A stretch of 64,000 nt of DNA, taken from positions 6,608-70,607 of the forward strand of contig CAWURY010000011.1 in the NCBI GenBank assembly GCA_963925605.1, read 5' to 3'. Under the pieces are notes generated by a model that did not search any database, was not told the origin of the DNA, and saw nothing but the letters and a program-made list of their open reading frames with translations. Below, piece by piece: positions 35,685 to 45,312 of this stretch. Numbering within the stretch: the stretch's first letter is position 1; each line of letters starts with the position of its first letter. A program made the position numbers and the translations under genes. This DNA is from Porticoccus sp963925605 (GTDB taxonomy: Bacteria; Pseudomonadota; Gammaproteobacteria; Pseudomonadales; Porticoccaceae).

Positions 35685-37866
35685 GGTGGCAAATTAACCA
35701 GCAATTATGGATTTTTTGGTTCCTCTGAAAATCCGGATCAAGTGTTTTTTTGGTTATATCTTCAACCCTATAGTGTTCTTCGATGCTCGTAGACATAGAA
35801 AAATTTCTAAAGTTGTTAGAAAACACAAGGATCCCGTTAGGAGCAAGAATCAGCATAGCGTCTTTTATTAATTTCACGTGATCACGTTGTATATCCAACA
35901 CTGAATCCATTTTTTTTGAATTAGAGAACGTTGGCGGATCGAGAAAAATTAAATCGAACTGCGTCTCTCTATTGTTTGCGCTAGTCGCCCTAGCTAGCCA
36001 GCCAAGACAATCTTCTTTGAGCAGCTGATGATAGCCAGCATCCATTTTATTTAAAATAAAATTTCGTTTTGCCCAATTAATGTAACTGCTCGACATATCT
36101 ATACTTAAGCTAGATGTAGCGCCGCCCAAAGCAGCATATACAGTGGCTGTAGCCGTATAGCAAAATAAATTAAGGAATCGCTTGCCTTTAGCCATATCGC
36201 AAATCATTCGACGAACTGGTCGGTGATCAAGAAATAGGCCTGTATCCAAATAAGATGCTAAGTTAACTTCGAATGTAGCTTTCCCTTCTGTTACATTAAA
36301 GCTAGCATCTTTCTCTTGATGATCATTTTGTCGTTGATACTGGCTATCACCTTTTTGACGCCGACGCTCTTTAAAGAATGCACGGGAAGTATTTCCCCTT
36401 AAGTGTTGATTGATAGCCTCACGAACCTCACCTAAGTGTTTTTCTGCCTGGTGTGGCTCTATATCTGGCGGGGGAGCGTATTCCTGAATATGAACAGCCT
36501 GGTCATAGATATCAACAGCGACGGCATATTCGGGCATGTCGGCATCATAAAGGCGATAACAACTAACTCCAGACTGATTTATCCATAAATTTAATTTTCT
36601 AAAATTTTTCTTTAGACGGTTCGCAAACATCTTTGCGCCTTCTGTGATTACAGTCTCATGATCCACTGGTGGCTCTTGAGAGGAAATCGCATCTATTCTT
36701 TCAGCTTCGCTTCGAAGTTGGAATAAGAGGAAGTAGCTGGGAATGGCGCCATTAAATAACTTATATTTTTTATTTGCCCTAAGCCGCAGTTCTCCAGCTA
36801 ACTCAGCATTGCTTGTCATTATCGCTAAGCGCCATCCAGGGCACTCTCGTTTGGCTAGCTCCCCAAGACTCTGATAGAGAGGCCTTAATTCCTCAGCATC
36901 GCCCCAGCGCTCCCCATAAGGAGGATTGCAAATCATCAAACCATGCCTTATTTGAGTGTGGGTGGGTATCTTAAATGCCAACATAGGCTTGGGTGTTACT
37001 CGCACATGCTTATCAAGTCCAGCAGATGCTATGTTTTCCTGGGAGGCCTTGATAGCCCTAGAGTCTTTATCATAACCACGTATTTCAGGCAAATCTCTTG
37101 CAAGCCCCAACTGGCATCTATCTATAGCATCTTGTCTAATCTCATTCCATAAGCCTTTGTCATGCTGCAACCAACTATGAAATCCAAATTTTTCTCGATT
37201 CAAATTTGGAGCAATATCTGCAGCCATCATGGCCCCCTCAATAAGCAAAGTACCGCTCCCACACATAGGGTCGATCAAAGCTCCACCTTGGGCTGAAATA
37301 TCTAACCAACCAGCACGTAAAAGTAACGCGGCGGCTAGATTTTCCTTTAGGGGGGCTGCCACCATAGCTGCTCTATACCCACGCTTATGGAGGCTGTCAC
37401 CTGACAAATCGAGGCTAACATTTGCTTGATCTTTAGATAAACGCACATTGATACGAATATCTGGATTTTTTAGGTCAACATCAGAGCGGTCGCCAAAATA
37501 CTCTTGGAGGGCGTCGACAACGCCGTCTTTTACCCGCTGAGCCCCAAATTGGGTATGACGAATTGCATCATTAGATCCAGAAAAATCAACAGCAATACTT
37601 TCACGCGGAGTTAGATGCAAATGCCAAGGAACTTGTTTAATCCCTTGATACAAGTCGTTATCACTGATTACGTTAAATTTAGCTAAAGGCAGTAGTATTC
37701 TGTTAGCAACACGAGACCAAAGACAGGCCTTGTAAGCAAAACTTATACTCCCTTCAGCAAAAACACCAGCAACTGTTAGGCTGACTTTGTCTGCACCAAG
37801 GGATTCAAGCTCACTAGCGAGTAATTCTTCAAGACCTTTTGGACAGGTAGCAAAAATTTTATTCAT
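35677..37866 (-). CDS. rlmL: Bifunctional 23S rRNA methyltransferase RlmKL
   Basis: RlmKL makes m2G2445 and m7G2069 in 23S rRNA. The 729-residue protein (E. coli 702) has an N-terminal THUMP domain (residues 1-160), the RlmL methyltransferase with LIDPMCGSGTLLIEGA and CNPPYGERWGD, and a C-terminal RlmK domain with FLNLFCYTATATVYAALGG and LIFLDPPTFSNSKKMD. Both catalytic motifs (NPPY and DPPTF) are intact. It lies between pepN and the glutaredoxin-like gene on the minus strand. Confidence 0.96.
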   Translation of the reverse strand: MNKIFATCPKGLEELLASELESLGADKVSLTVAGVFAEGSISFAYKACLWSRVANRILLPLAKFNVISDNDLYQGIKQVPWHLHLTPRESIAVDFSGSNDAIRHTQFGAQRVKDGVVDALQEYFGDRSDVDLKNPDIRINVRLSKDQANVSLDLSGDSLHKRGYRAAMVAAPLKENLAAALLLRAGWLDISAQGGALIDPMCGSGTLLIEGAMMAADIAPNLNREKFGFHSWLQHDKGLWNEIRQDAIDRCQLGLARDLPEIRGYDKDSRAIKASQENIASAGLDKHVRVTPKPMLAFKIPTHTQIRHGLMICNPPYGERWGDAEELRPLYQSLGELAKRECPGWRLAIMTSNAELAGELRLRANKKYKLFNGAIPSYFLLFQLRSEAERIDAISSQEPPVDHETVITEGAKMFANRLKKNFRKLNLWINQSGVSCYRLYDADMPEYAVAVDIYDQAVHIQEYAPPPDIEPHQAEKHLGEVREAINQHLRGNTSRAFFKERRRQKGDSQYQRQNDHQEKDASFNVTEGKATFEVNLASYLDTGLFLDHRPVRRMICDMAKGKRFLNLFCYTATATVYAALGGATSSLSIDMSSSYINWAKRNFILNKMDAGYHQLLKEDCLGWLARATSANNRETQFDLIFLDPPTFSNSKKMDSVLDIQRDHVKLIKDAMLILAPNGILVFSNNFRNFSMSTSIEEHYRVEDITKKTLDPDFQRNQKIHNCWLICHHE

Positions 37867-37883
37867 ATATAAAAACCATACTC

Positions 37884-40571
37884 TTAGAGGCTTTTAGAAA
37901 CAATTTCATATGTATCTCTAGACAATTTTTTCGTTGATATAATTCTATCTAGCTGTGCTCTCATAAGCTCGCCGCGCGCTTGGGGAAAACTGCGCCAGCG
38001 AGTTAAAGGGGTTAATATTCTTGCAGAAATTTGTGGATTTATCTTATCTAGAACAAGCACTTGATCAGCAAGAAAGCGGTAGCCGGCGCCGCCTTCACAA
38101 TGGAAGTTAATTGGATTATTAGAACAAAATACACCAATCAACGATCTAACTTTATTGGGATTCTTAAAATCAAATGCAGAATGCGACATTAGTTCTTCTA
38201 CTCTTTTCAACCCCCCAGGCAAAGAACATGAGCCCTGGAGCTGAAACCACTGATTTAATACTAACGGTTCATGCTTCCAGTCTTGATAAAACTGATGCAA
38301 AAATTCCTTCGCGGGACCTATTGCATCAGGCCTAGAATCATTAACCAAGGTGACTAAAGATGAAAGTCGATCCGTCATATTATCAGCATTAGAAATTTGA
38401 GACTGAAGTAGTTGCAATGAATCATCTGTTTTTCCATTCGAGAGATAACGCAAAGCTAGGTTCTTCAGGCTACGCCGGGCAACCTCGTCAGCATTATAAA
38501 CATAATCGCCAGAAGGAAAATTACCTAAATATAGCTCTCTCCACTGATCAGCAAGACTGTCCCCTAATTTATTCAACATAAAGTTTCGGACCGCATGAAT
38601 CGCCTCAACATCAATCTCTTGTGACAGTTCAGCCATTATTAATTCTGAAGGCAATGTTAAAACTAACGCTTTCATTGCAAGGTCATTACTGGGTTCTTCA
38701 ATAATACTGGAGAATGCCGTATGCAAGAAAGGATTCAGTGTTAGCTTATTCTCGACACGGTATCGACAAAGCATAGGTTTCATGAGGTCGACGGCTAATT
38801 GCTGGGACGCATTCCAACGATTAAACCCATCTTCATCTCGTGACATAAGGACAGCCAGATCATCCAGTGAATATGGATAATCTAGCTTAACTGGAGCAGA
38901 AAAATTCTGCAGGAGTGATGGGACTGGATGCTCGGAAATATTATCAAAGAAAAAGGTTTGCTTCTCTTCTGTTATTTCTAGAAGCACAGATGTGTCGGCA
39001 TTACTAGAAAGAGGTAAGGCTCCCTGACTTCCAACTAACCCGACCCTAACTGGTATATGATAAATATTCTTCATATTCGATTCAGCTGTTGAATTTTTTG
39101 TTGCCTCGCATGATTGCTTAAAACTCAACTTGTATTGCTGGGTCTTTAAATTATATTCACTGCTAACTGCTAATTTTGGGGTTCCTGGCTTTCGATACCA
39201 GACCATGAATTGACCGAAATCACGTCCGCTCACCTCAGCCATCACTGATACAAAGTCATCTATAGTCACGGCCTGGCCATCATATTTTGCAAAATAAAGA
39301 TCTGAGCCTCTACAGAATAATTCAGGTCCCAGCAAGGTATAAATCATCCTGACAATCTCAGCACCCTTTTCATAAATAGTGACCGTGTAAAAATTTGAAA
39401 TTTCTATATATGACAAAGGCTGCACGGGGTGTGCTGTTGGTCCTGAATCCTCTGCAAATTGAACCGTTCTAAGGAAGTTAACATCTTCCACGCGCTTAAC
39501 CGAAGATGAACCCATATGCGCAGAAAATTCGGCATCCCTGAAGACTGTAAAACCCTCCTTTAAACTCAATTGAAACCAATCCCTGCATGTCACTCTATTT
39601 CCAGACCAATTGTGAAAATACTCATGAGCAACAACAGCTTCAACTCGCTTAAAGGCATCATCCGTTGTTGTTTTCGGATGAGCCAAAATGCATGAGGTGT
39701 TAAAAATATTTAACCCTTTATTTTCCATGGCTCCCATGTTGAAATCATCTACAGCGACAATCATATAAAGATCTAGATCGTATTCCCTGCCAAAAACCTG
39801 TTCGTCCCAACCCATAGCATTCTTTAGCGACTGTATCGCATGGCCGCATTTGTCTATATCTTTTGGCTCAACATACAGTCGAATATCTACGTGCCTGCCA
39901 GAACAAGTTACAAAGTTGTCTGTAACCACAGACAGATCACCAGCGACCATAGCAAACAAGTAAGAGGGCTTTAGAAAAGGGTCATGCCAAGTAGCCCAAT
40001 GGCGTCCTTCATTTAAATCTATGTCGACGCTATTAACACTAGGTGGCATATCTCCAGCGCCTATCAGGTTTCCATTAGACAATAATACTGGACAAGTCAA
40101 CCTATCCCCAACAATGGTTGTTGTAAACTCAGACATAACATCCGGACGGTCCAAATAATATGTAATACGGCGAAATCCTTCAGCTTCGCATTGAGTGCAA
40201 TATATTGTGCGAGACTTAAACAGTCCCTCCAATGAGGTGTTGTTTTTAGGAAAGATGAGCACTTCTGTTGTGAGAGAAAAATAATCAGGCACAGAATGAA
40301 TAGTAATGTCATTCTCCGTCAAATTATAGTCCTCTGAATCTAGCAAATCACCGTTGATTGAGATTGACTGCAGTATTAACTCTTGACCAGCAAGTCGCAG
40401 ACTCTTTTTTAAACATAGGCTGTCTGGATTACGCCTAATGTCTAATATTGCCAACACCTTAGTTAAGTCTTCTAGAATTTCGATACGTAATTCTGTTTTA
40501 TCGATCAAGAAGCTTGGGCGCTCATAATCGCTTAAATATGTCGCTTCTGGGAGAGTATTTTTAGTTATCAT
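37884..40571 (-). CDS. pepN: Aminopeptidase N
   Basis: PepN is the main cytoplasmic M1 aminopeptidase that releases N-terminal residues from peptides. The 895-residue protein (E. coli 870) shows the substrate-binding exopeptidase motif GAMENKGLNIF near residue 280, the zinc site HEYFHNWSGNRVTCRDWFQLSLKEG-type HExxH-x18-E near residue 316, and the Tyr-containing YEKGAEIVRM segment. The C-terminal helical domain is complete. It is followed by rlmKL after 17 bases. Confidence 0.97.
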   Translation of the reverse strand: MITKNTLPEATYLSDYERPSFLIDKTELRIEILEDLTKVLAILDIRRNPDSLCLKKSLRLAGQELILQSISINGDLLDSEDYNLTENDITIHSVPDYFSLTTEVLIFPKNNTSLEGLFKSRTIYCTQCEAEGFRRITYYLDRPDVMSEFTTTIVGDRLTCPVLLSNGNLIGAGDMPPSVNSVDIDLNEGRHWATWHDPFLKPSYLFAMVAGDLSVVTDNFVTCSGRHVDIRLYVEPKDIDKCGHAIQSLKNAMGWDEQVFGREYDLDLYMIVAVDDFNMGAMENKGLNIFNTSCILAHPKTTTDDAFKRVEAVVAHEYFHNWSGNRVTCRDWFQLSLKEGFTVFRDAEFSAHMGSSSVKRVEDVNFLRTVQFAEDSGPTAHPVQPLSYIEISNFYTVTIYEKGAEIVRMIYTLLGPELFCRGSDLYFAKYDGQAVTIDDFVSVMAEVSGRDFGQFMVWYRKPGTPKLAVSSEYNLKTQQYKLSFKQSCEATKNSTAESNMKNIYHIPVRVGLVGSQGALPLSSNADTSVLLEITEEKQTFFFDNISEHPVPSLLQNFSAPVKLDYPYSLDDLAVLMSRDEDGFNRWNASQQLAVDLMKPMLCRYRVENKLTLNPFLHTAFSSIIEEPSNDLAMKALVLTLPSELIMAELSQEIDVEAIHAVRNFMLNKLGDSLADQWRELYLGNFPSGDYVYNADEVARRSLKNLALRYLSNGKTDDSLQLLQSQISNADNMTDRLSSLVTLVNDSRPDAIGPAKEFLHQFYQDWKHEPLVLNQWFQLQGSCSLPGGLKRVEELMSHSAFDFKNPNKVRSLIGVFCSNNPINFHCEGGAGYRFLADQVLVLDKINPQISARILTPLTRWRSFPQARGELMRAQLDRIISTKKLSRDTYEIVSKSL

Positions 40572-40642
40572 TGGGTGCTTGCCTTGGAGTTAGCCGTATT
40601 TAGGATAGTAAGAACAAAAAGAAAAACTACCTGAATGTCAGC

Positions 40643-41482
40643 CTACAGCGAAATATCCACATGGTAAGCCGTATATTTTCTGATATTAATTACACCATTA
40701 TCCAGTATTAAGTACTGACCTTTTATCCCCATCAAGGTGCCTTCAATTTGAGGATTTTTATCTACGTTATAAGAAACTACCTTAAGTGGATATTCTAAGA
40801 CTGGGTACCCAATAGTCAAAGGTTCGATACTTTCAATTCGCTGGAGCGCCCCAAGACCAAACCGATTTTCAAGTTCCAATAGATCCTGACGACAAAGATC
40901 ATAAAGAACATCTCTAGCGGCAACAAGGTCAACAGAAGGAATGAGCCCCTTCAACATAGTGCGCCAATTAGTTCTATCTGATATGTGTTTGCGTAGAATA
41001 TCCTCAACGAACCCAGATTGCTGGCGCGTTTTCACACGAAAAATTGGCAATGCCTCTATAGCCCCTTGGTCAATCCAGCGAGTCGGTAGCTGTGTTACTC
41101 TTGTAATACCGACCTTGGTGCCGGAAGAGTTAGCCAAATAAACAATATGATCTACCATACAATGGCTCATACCCCAATCGGGCTCTCTACAGGTGCCCTC
41201 ATTGTAATGGCACTTTTCTGGACTCATGACACAAATGTCGCACTGAGCTAGACTGATAAAGCATGTATAACAATACCCTTGATTGAAGCTTTTGTTGCTA
41301 CGCCGACCACAATGGATGCAATGAATCGATCCCGTAAACGAAAGCCTAATCACCTTGCCTAACTGCTCGTTCAAAGAAATTAACTGGTCATCAATTGACA
41401 ACTGATACCGAACAAATTCTGGTCCTAGGGAATCGGGCAACGTCGCCTTCATTTTTTTAAGGTATCCGGAAAAGTCAGGCAA
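40643..41482 (-). CDS. DUF2797 family protein with Cys-rich zinc-like cluster
   Basis: The 279-residue protein belongs to the DUF2797 family. It has many Cys in the N-terminal half: CIHCGRRSNKSFNQGYCYTC, CDICVMSPEKCHY and CREPDW near residues 56-100, which look like metal ligands. A following KVGITRVTQLPTRWIDQGA stretch resembles GIY-YIG nuclease-like segments, which this family is sometimes compared with. The cellular role is not established. The yeaC-like gene lies three bases upstream of its start on the same strand, so the two are probably one operon. Confidence 0.82.
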   Translation of the reverse strand: MPDFSGYLKKMKATLPDSLGPEFVRYQLSIDDQLISLNEQLGKVIRLSFTGSIHCIHCGRRSNKSFNQGYCYTCFISLAQCDICVMSPEKCHYNEGTCREPDWGMSHCMVDHIVYLANSSGTKVGITRVTQLPTRWIDQGAIEALPIFRVKTRQQSGFVEDILRKHISDRTNWRTMLKGLIPSVDLVAARDVLYDLCRQDLLELENRFGLGALQRIESIEPLTIGYPVLEYPLKVVSYNVDKNPQIEGTLMGIKGQYLILDNGVINIRKYTAYHVDISL

Positions 41483-41485
41483 AAT

Positions 41486-41770
41486 CTAATCCTGCCACTT
41501 AATAGGCTGCTCGATATTTTCCCGTGTGCTTCCGTTTTCCTTGATGATGCCTGTAGTGCGCAAATCTTTCTTTTTCTTTAGAGGGATATAACCTACACGA
41601 TTCTCGTGGGATTTATGGGCTGCATCATAGGCTATCAAAATCTGCATGCTATGCTCGAGCTGCTCTTGGGTCAGCTTTAAACCATTGGGCCACTTTCCTA
41701 TCTCTACGGCAGACTGTACATTTTTATAGATTTCAGGCGAAATTAACTCAATAATTTTTTGAAAATCCAT
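41486..41770 (-). CDS. YeaC-like DUF1315 protein
   Basis: The 94-residue product fits the DUF1315 (E. coli YeaC) family: an N-terminal ELISPEIYKNVQSAVEIGKWPNG segment, a helical LTQEQLEHSMQILIAYDAAH, and the GYIPLK segment near residue 62. Function is unknown. It lies directly before the DUF2797 gene, an arrangement found in other gammaproteobacteria as I recall. The C-terminal third is polar and probably disordered. Confidence 0.85.
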   Translation of the reverse strand: MDFQKIIELISPEIYKNVQSAVEIGKWPNGLKLTQEQLEHSMQILIAYDAAHKSHENRVGYIPLKKKKDLRTTGIIKENGSTRENIEQPIKWQD

Positions 41771-41822
41771 GATTTACCTTAATCGACATCTCTCATTAAG
41801 CTCTCAGCAATATGGCATTATA

Positions 41823-42494
41823 TCACTGTAAATGACTGGGTCTATCTCGACCATCAAAGACCCCCAAAATAACACCACCAATCAACCCCATAGCATGAGC
41901 CGCATTAGCAATACTCGCATCCATGAAAAAATCCACAATACCGCTAATCCCTAAAATTAACCAAATAAACATGAAGGCTGCAAGGCCTTGAGGCACAGTC
42001 AAAACTGAAGTTGGTGATATTTTTTGACGAATCCAAATAAATCCTAGCAATCCATACACAACTCCAGATAAGCCACCAAATAATGCAGCCACACCCAGCA
42101 AATACTGCGCAATATTGGAGGATATTGCTATTAAAGTTATATATACAAACAGCCTTGGGCTGCCAAGAAAATATTCGATCTTTTCCCCTAAAATCCAAAA
42201 TAGTAAAGCATTAAAAATCAAATGAAAATGCCCAAAATGTAAGAATATTGGGGTGACAAACCTCCAGTATTCTGCATTATCAATACTGCTCGATATGGAA
42301 CTAAAAATAATAGTATTATTATCTAAACTGTAATCTTGTATTGTAAACCAGTGGACCAGAAGGGGCAGCCATTCAACAACTGCAGCCCCCAAAATACTAA
42401 GCAATAAGACTATGATCACAACCGGGGCGCTACGCAATTGAAGACTTAAGCTGCGACTATCAAGCTGTGAAGTGGTATTCCTGTCGCCTGTCAT
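41823..42494 (-). CDS. GlpG-like rhomboid intramembrane serine protease
   Basis: This 223-residue membrane protein carries the rhomboid core of E. coli GlpG: WRFVTPIFLHFGHFHLIFNALLFW (transmembrane 2 region with HxxxN), the catalytic Ser in GGLSGVVYGLLGF near residue 144, and the catalytic His in ANAAHAMGLIGG near residue 204. Rhomboids cut substrates within the membrane. The N-terminal cytoplasmic domain of GlpG is absent; only about 25 polar residues precede the first helix. The substrate is unknown. It lies downstream of nadK by 18 bases. Confidence 0.9.
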   Translation of the reverse strand: MTGDRNTTSQLDSRSLSLQLRSAPVVIIVLLLSILGAAVVEWLPLLVHWFTIQDYSLDNNTIIFSSISSSIDNAEYWRFVTPIFLHFGHFHLIFNALLFWILGEKIEYFLGSPRLFVYITLIAISSNIAQYLLGVAALFGGLSGVVYGLLGFIWIRQKISPTSVLTVPQGLAAFMFIWLILGISGIVDFFMDASIANAAHAMGLIGGVILGVFDGRDRPSHLQ

Positions 42495-42512
42495 TTGCTA
42501 ATCAGCCCTTTG

Positions 42513-43406
42513 TTACCTATTTCGATTACTTGAGCCCAATCGACTACCCCAGCCTAGCTTTGTGCGACAGGTTGCATAAAAATTATTGTCTGCTTGGTGG
42601 ATAAGCTTTAATGGATGCATCCTTTTCTCAATACAGATGACATCGCCTGGTTGAGGGATCAGATCATTCTGCCCGTCGCAGGTCACCATTGAGTGCTCAT
42701 TACGCAACCCAAGTTTAATCTCTATGTTGCTATCCCCTCCCACTACAATAGGTCTGCTAGAGAGCGTGTGTGGATTCATGGGAACCAATACAATGGCATC
42801 TAAATTGGGGTGAAGAATAGGGCCGCCGCCAGAAAGAGCATAAGCAGTGGAGCCAGTTGGTGTTGATACTATCAATCCATCAGATCGTTGACTATAAACA
42901 AACTGCTTATCTATATACAGCTCAAACTCCAGCATCCGTAGAGAGCTACCTGGGTGCACTACAACGTCATTAATTGCTTCGCCGGAATTTATTTTTTTAC
43001 CTTTTCGAGCAAGTGAAATTTTAAGTAAGAAGCGGTTTGAAACAATGTAATCGCCAGCTAAAACACGAATTAACTGATTTTCCATGTCATCTGGCTGAAT
43101 ATCTGTTAGAAATCCCAGCCTACCCCTATTGACCCCAAGGAGGGGTATACTGAGCTCCGCCACACTTCTTCCGACACTTAGCATGCTGCCATCTCCACCA
43201 ACTACAACAACTAGATCCAACTTAAGTTTCTCATCCAGGTAATCAAAAACAGGTAAGGTGTTGTTGGTAACTAACGTTGATGTCTTTGATTCCAAAGCAA
43301 CTGAATAGCCTTCTTTTTTTAGAAAATGACATAAGCGATTTAAAGGCTCGGTTACCTCAGGAAGCTCCACATTAGCAATAAGCGCAATATGCTTAAAAGG
43401 TTTCAT
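42513..43406 (-). CDS. nadK: NAD kinase
   Basis: NadK phosphorylates NAD to NADP. The 297-residue protein (E. coli 292) has the diacylglycerol-kinase-like motif VVVGGDGSMLSVGR near residue 68, GVNRGRLGFLTDI, the NE/D segment EAINDVVVHPGS, and the Gly-rich SDGLIVSTPTGSTAYALSGGGP. All key residues are present. It is first in a minus-strand run with the rhomboid gene after it. Upstream, 273 bases separate it from tRNA-Asp. Confidence 0.97.
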   Translation of the reverse strand: MKPFKHIALIANVELPEVTEPLNRLCHFLKKEGYSVALESKTSTLVTNNTLPVFDYLDEKLKLDLVVVVGGDGSMLSVGRSVAELSIPLLGVNRGRLGFLTDIQPDDMENQLIRVLAGDYIVSNRFLLKISLARKGKKINSGEAINDVVVHPGSSLRMLEFELYIDKQFVYSQRSDGLIVSTPTGSTAYALSGGGPILHPNLDAIVLVPMNPHTLSSRPIVVGGDSNIEIKLGLRNEHSMVTCDGQNDLIPQPGDVICIEKRMHPLKLIHQADNNFYATCRTKLGWGSRLGSSNRNR

Positions 43407-43679
43407 AATCAGCCTTCATGCAGTGAATTAAGTACTGTTCTAACCCCGAAGAGCTTCAGCGTCAACATTATATAAGAAAGCCAAGTGGATTGTGCAGCTT
43501 ACGGTAAAAGACTGCGTGGTTTGGATAAATAATTGAGGGTTCATGCGCTATGAAAAAGTAACATTAACCCCAGCAGCAGTAGAATTAATTGTAGTGTATT
43601 TATCCGGACAGCATACGCTTAATATTTTTGTCACTATAGCGCTCTTGGAGTTTTTGATATTAAGGGCTTGAAGCATAAA

Positions 43680-43756
43680 TGGCGGACCGGACGGGACTCG
43701 AACCCGCGACCTCCGGCGTGACAGGCCGGCATTCTAACCAGCTGAACTACCGGTCC
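43680..43756 (-). tRNA. tRNA-Asp (anticodon GTC)
   Basis: The minus strand reads GGACCGG at the acceptor 5' end, a D-arm with TAGTTCAG, an anticodon loop CTGTCAC with GTC in the middle, a GGTTCGAGTC T-arm, and the encoded 3' CCA. All four stems pair. It lies 18 bases from tRNA-Val and shares its promoter. Confidence 0.97.
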
Positions 43757-43774
43757 GTATATGCTTTCTTCATT

Positions 43775-43850
43775 TGGTGGGTGGTACAGGGGTCGAACCT
43801 GTGACCTACGCCTTGTAAGGGCGCCGCTCTACCAACTGAGCTAACCACCC
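43775..43850 (-). tRNA. tRNA-Val (anticodon TAC)
   Basis: The minus strand folds into a standard 76-base tRNA: acceptor GGGTGGT, D-arm TAGCTCAGTTGG, anticodon loop CTTACAA carrying TAC, T-arm GGTTCGACCC and an encoded CCA. It is first in a two-tRNA unit with tRNA-Asp. Confidence 0.97.
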
Positions 43851-43866
43851 CCTTGAAAGAAGCCGC

Positions 43867-43894
43867 ATTCTACCGGAATATGAGGCCTTGTCAA
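43867..43894 (-). promoter_or_regulatory. Predicted promoter of the tRNA-Val/tRNA-Asp unit
   Basis: On the minus strand a perfect TTGACA (43889-43894) and TAGAAT (43867-43872) are 16 bases apart. A GC-rich discriminator (GCGGC) follows, as is usual for stringently controlled stable-RNA promoters. The tRNA starts 17 bases after the -10 box. Confidence 0.7.
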
Positions 43895-43973
43895 ATATTT
43901 CAAGCTGCTCTGGTATATACATAAGAGAGCCATCAACTTAAGATATAAAGCAACATACCTTACAGAGAATTAC

Positions 43974-44330
43974 ATGGAAATTTTTAAAGATTTTACTTTT
44001 GAGGCTGCCCATTTTCTACCTAATGTTCCTGATGACCATAAATGCAAAAGGCTGCACGGTCATTCATACCATGTGGCTATACACATTAAAGGGGAAATAG
44101 ATCCAAAAAATGGATGGGTAATGGACTTTAGTGAGCTAAAAAAGCATTTCAAACCAATACATGATCGGTTGGATCATCGCTTTTTAAACGACATAAACGG
44201 GCTTGAAAACCCTACAAGTGAAAACCTAGCTAAATGGGTATGGGAAGAAATGAAGCCAAAATTACCTACACTTTGCAAGGTACAGGTAAGAGAAACCTGT
44301 ACCTCCGGATGTACATATACGGGCGACTAG
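43974..44330 (+). CDS. queD: 6-carboxy-5,6,7,8-tetrahydropterin synthase
   Basis: QueD converts dihydroneopterin triphosphate to 6-carboxytetrahydropterin in queuosine biosynthesis. The 118-residue protein shows the zinc His residues in FEAAHFLP and LHGHSYHVAI (residues 10-33), the catalytic Cys in DDHKCKRLHGH, the LDHRFLND segment near residue 63 and the ENPTSENLAKWVW motif. It ends VQVRETCTSGCTYTGD. The tRNA-Asp and tRNA-Asn found in this window are two of the four queuosine-bearing tRNAs, which may be coincidence. Confidence 0.95.
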   Translation: MEIFKDFTFEAAHFLPNVPDDHKCKRLHGHSYHVAIHIKGEIDPKNGWVMDFSELKKHFKPIHDRLDHRFLNDINGLENPTSENLAKWVWEEMKPKLPTLCKVQVRETCTSGCTYTGD

Positions 44331-44346
44331 TCATGCATCGAGAAAA

Positions 44347-45255
44347 TTAATTTAATATATGATTCAAAGCTGACTGAATCTTTGGGTGCTGAAACTTAAA
44401 TCCAGTTTCTAAAACTTTCCTAGGTAAAGCTCGTTGCCCTGTTAGCAGAAGCTCTTGGGCCATTTCGCCAAATACAAGAAGGGCGGCAACTGCAGGTATA
44501 CTAAAAAATACGGGTCTTGACAACGCCTTGCCTAACGCGCGAGTAAAATCTAAATTGGTTACAGGATTTGGCGAGCAGGAATTTACACCCCCGACTATAC
44601 CAGCATGATCAATACAATGAAAAATAAGATCAATTTGATCATTTATGTGAATCCATGGCATCCATTGCTTACCGTTTCCGATTCTTCCGCCTAGACCCGC
44701 CTTAAATGGAGGTACCATACGGGCAAGAGCGCCCTCTCCGTTACCCAAAACTACACCAGTACGAAGATAGCAAACCCGAGACCCCAACTTATTGAATTGG
44801 AAGGCACTATCCTCCCATTTAGAACACAGACTATGGCTGTAACTCTCACAGAAAGGGGTCTCTTCATCAAAAATTTTATCTCCGCCATGACCATAATATC
44901 CGACTGCAGAACCACTAATGACAACTTCAGGCGCGTTATTCCTATCACTAAAGTATTTAAACAAATTATTGGTGACGCCAACGCGACTATCAATAAATTT
45001 CTGCTTAAGGCTCTTGGTCCATCTGCCAGAAACCAGTGATTCACCAGCCAAATTTAAAATACAGTGGATATTTTGAGTTTCTGGTAATTCCTCCAAAATT
45101 TCTATTACCTTAACTTCAGGTAAACAGGTTTGGGCAATGCTAGCATTCCTAGATAATGCAACTATGGTGTAACCCTTTCTTGCTGCTGATGCACAGAAAT
45201 TTCTTCCAATAAAGCCCGTAGCCCCCGTTACCAATATTGTTTTTTTTTCTATCAT
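44347..45255 (-). CDS. TIGR01777-type SDR epimerase (YfcH-like)
   Basis: The 302-residue protein is an extended short-chain dehydrogenase-like protein: NAD(P)-binding ILVTGATGFIGRNFC near the N terminus, LNLAGESLVSGRWT, SGSAVGYYGHGG, and LRTGVVLGNGEGALARMVPPFKAGLGGRIGNGKQWMPWIH-type sequence that defines this family, ending in the LTGQRALPRKVLETGFKF segment. The reaction is unknown. I place the start at the ATG at 45255; a GTG at 45264 is three codons upstream. It is convergent with queD, 16 bases apart. Confidence 0.88.
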   Translation of the reverse strand: MIEKKTILVTGATGFIGRNFCASAARKGYTIVALSRNASIAQTCLPEVKVIEILEELPETQNIHCILNLAGESLVSGRWTKSLKQKFIDSRVGVTNNLFKYFSDRNNAPEVVISGSAVGYYGHGGDKIFDEETPFCESYSHSLCSKWEDSAFQFNKLGSRVCYLRTGVVLGNGEGALARMVPPFKAGLGGRIGNGKQWMPWIHINDQIDLIFHCIDHAGIVGGVNSCSPNPVTNLDFTRALGKALSRPVFFSIPAVAALLVFGEMAQELLLTGQRALPRKVLETGFKFQHPKIQSALNHILN

Positions 45256-45312
45256 TGAGTACACCGAGACAAGCCAGTCAACAAATTAAAACTTGCGTTA
45301 AATAACAGCATG

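Noticed and set aside
43680..43850. tRNA genes as integration sites for a mobile island
   Set aside because: I saw no integrase nearby and no direct repeat of a tRNA 3' end in the flanking sequence; neighbouring genes are housekeeping.
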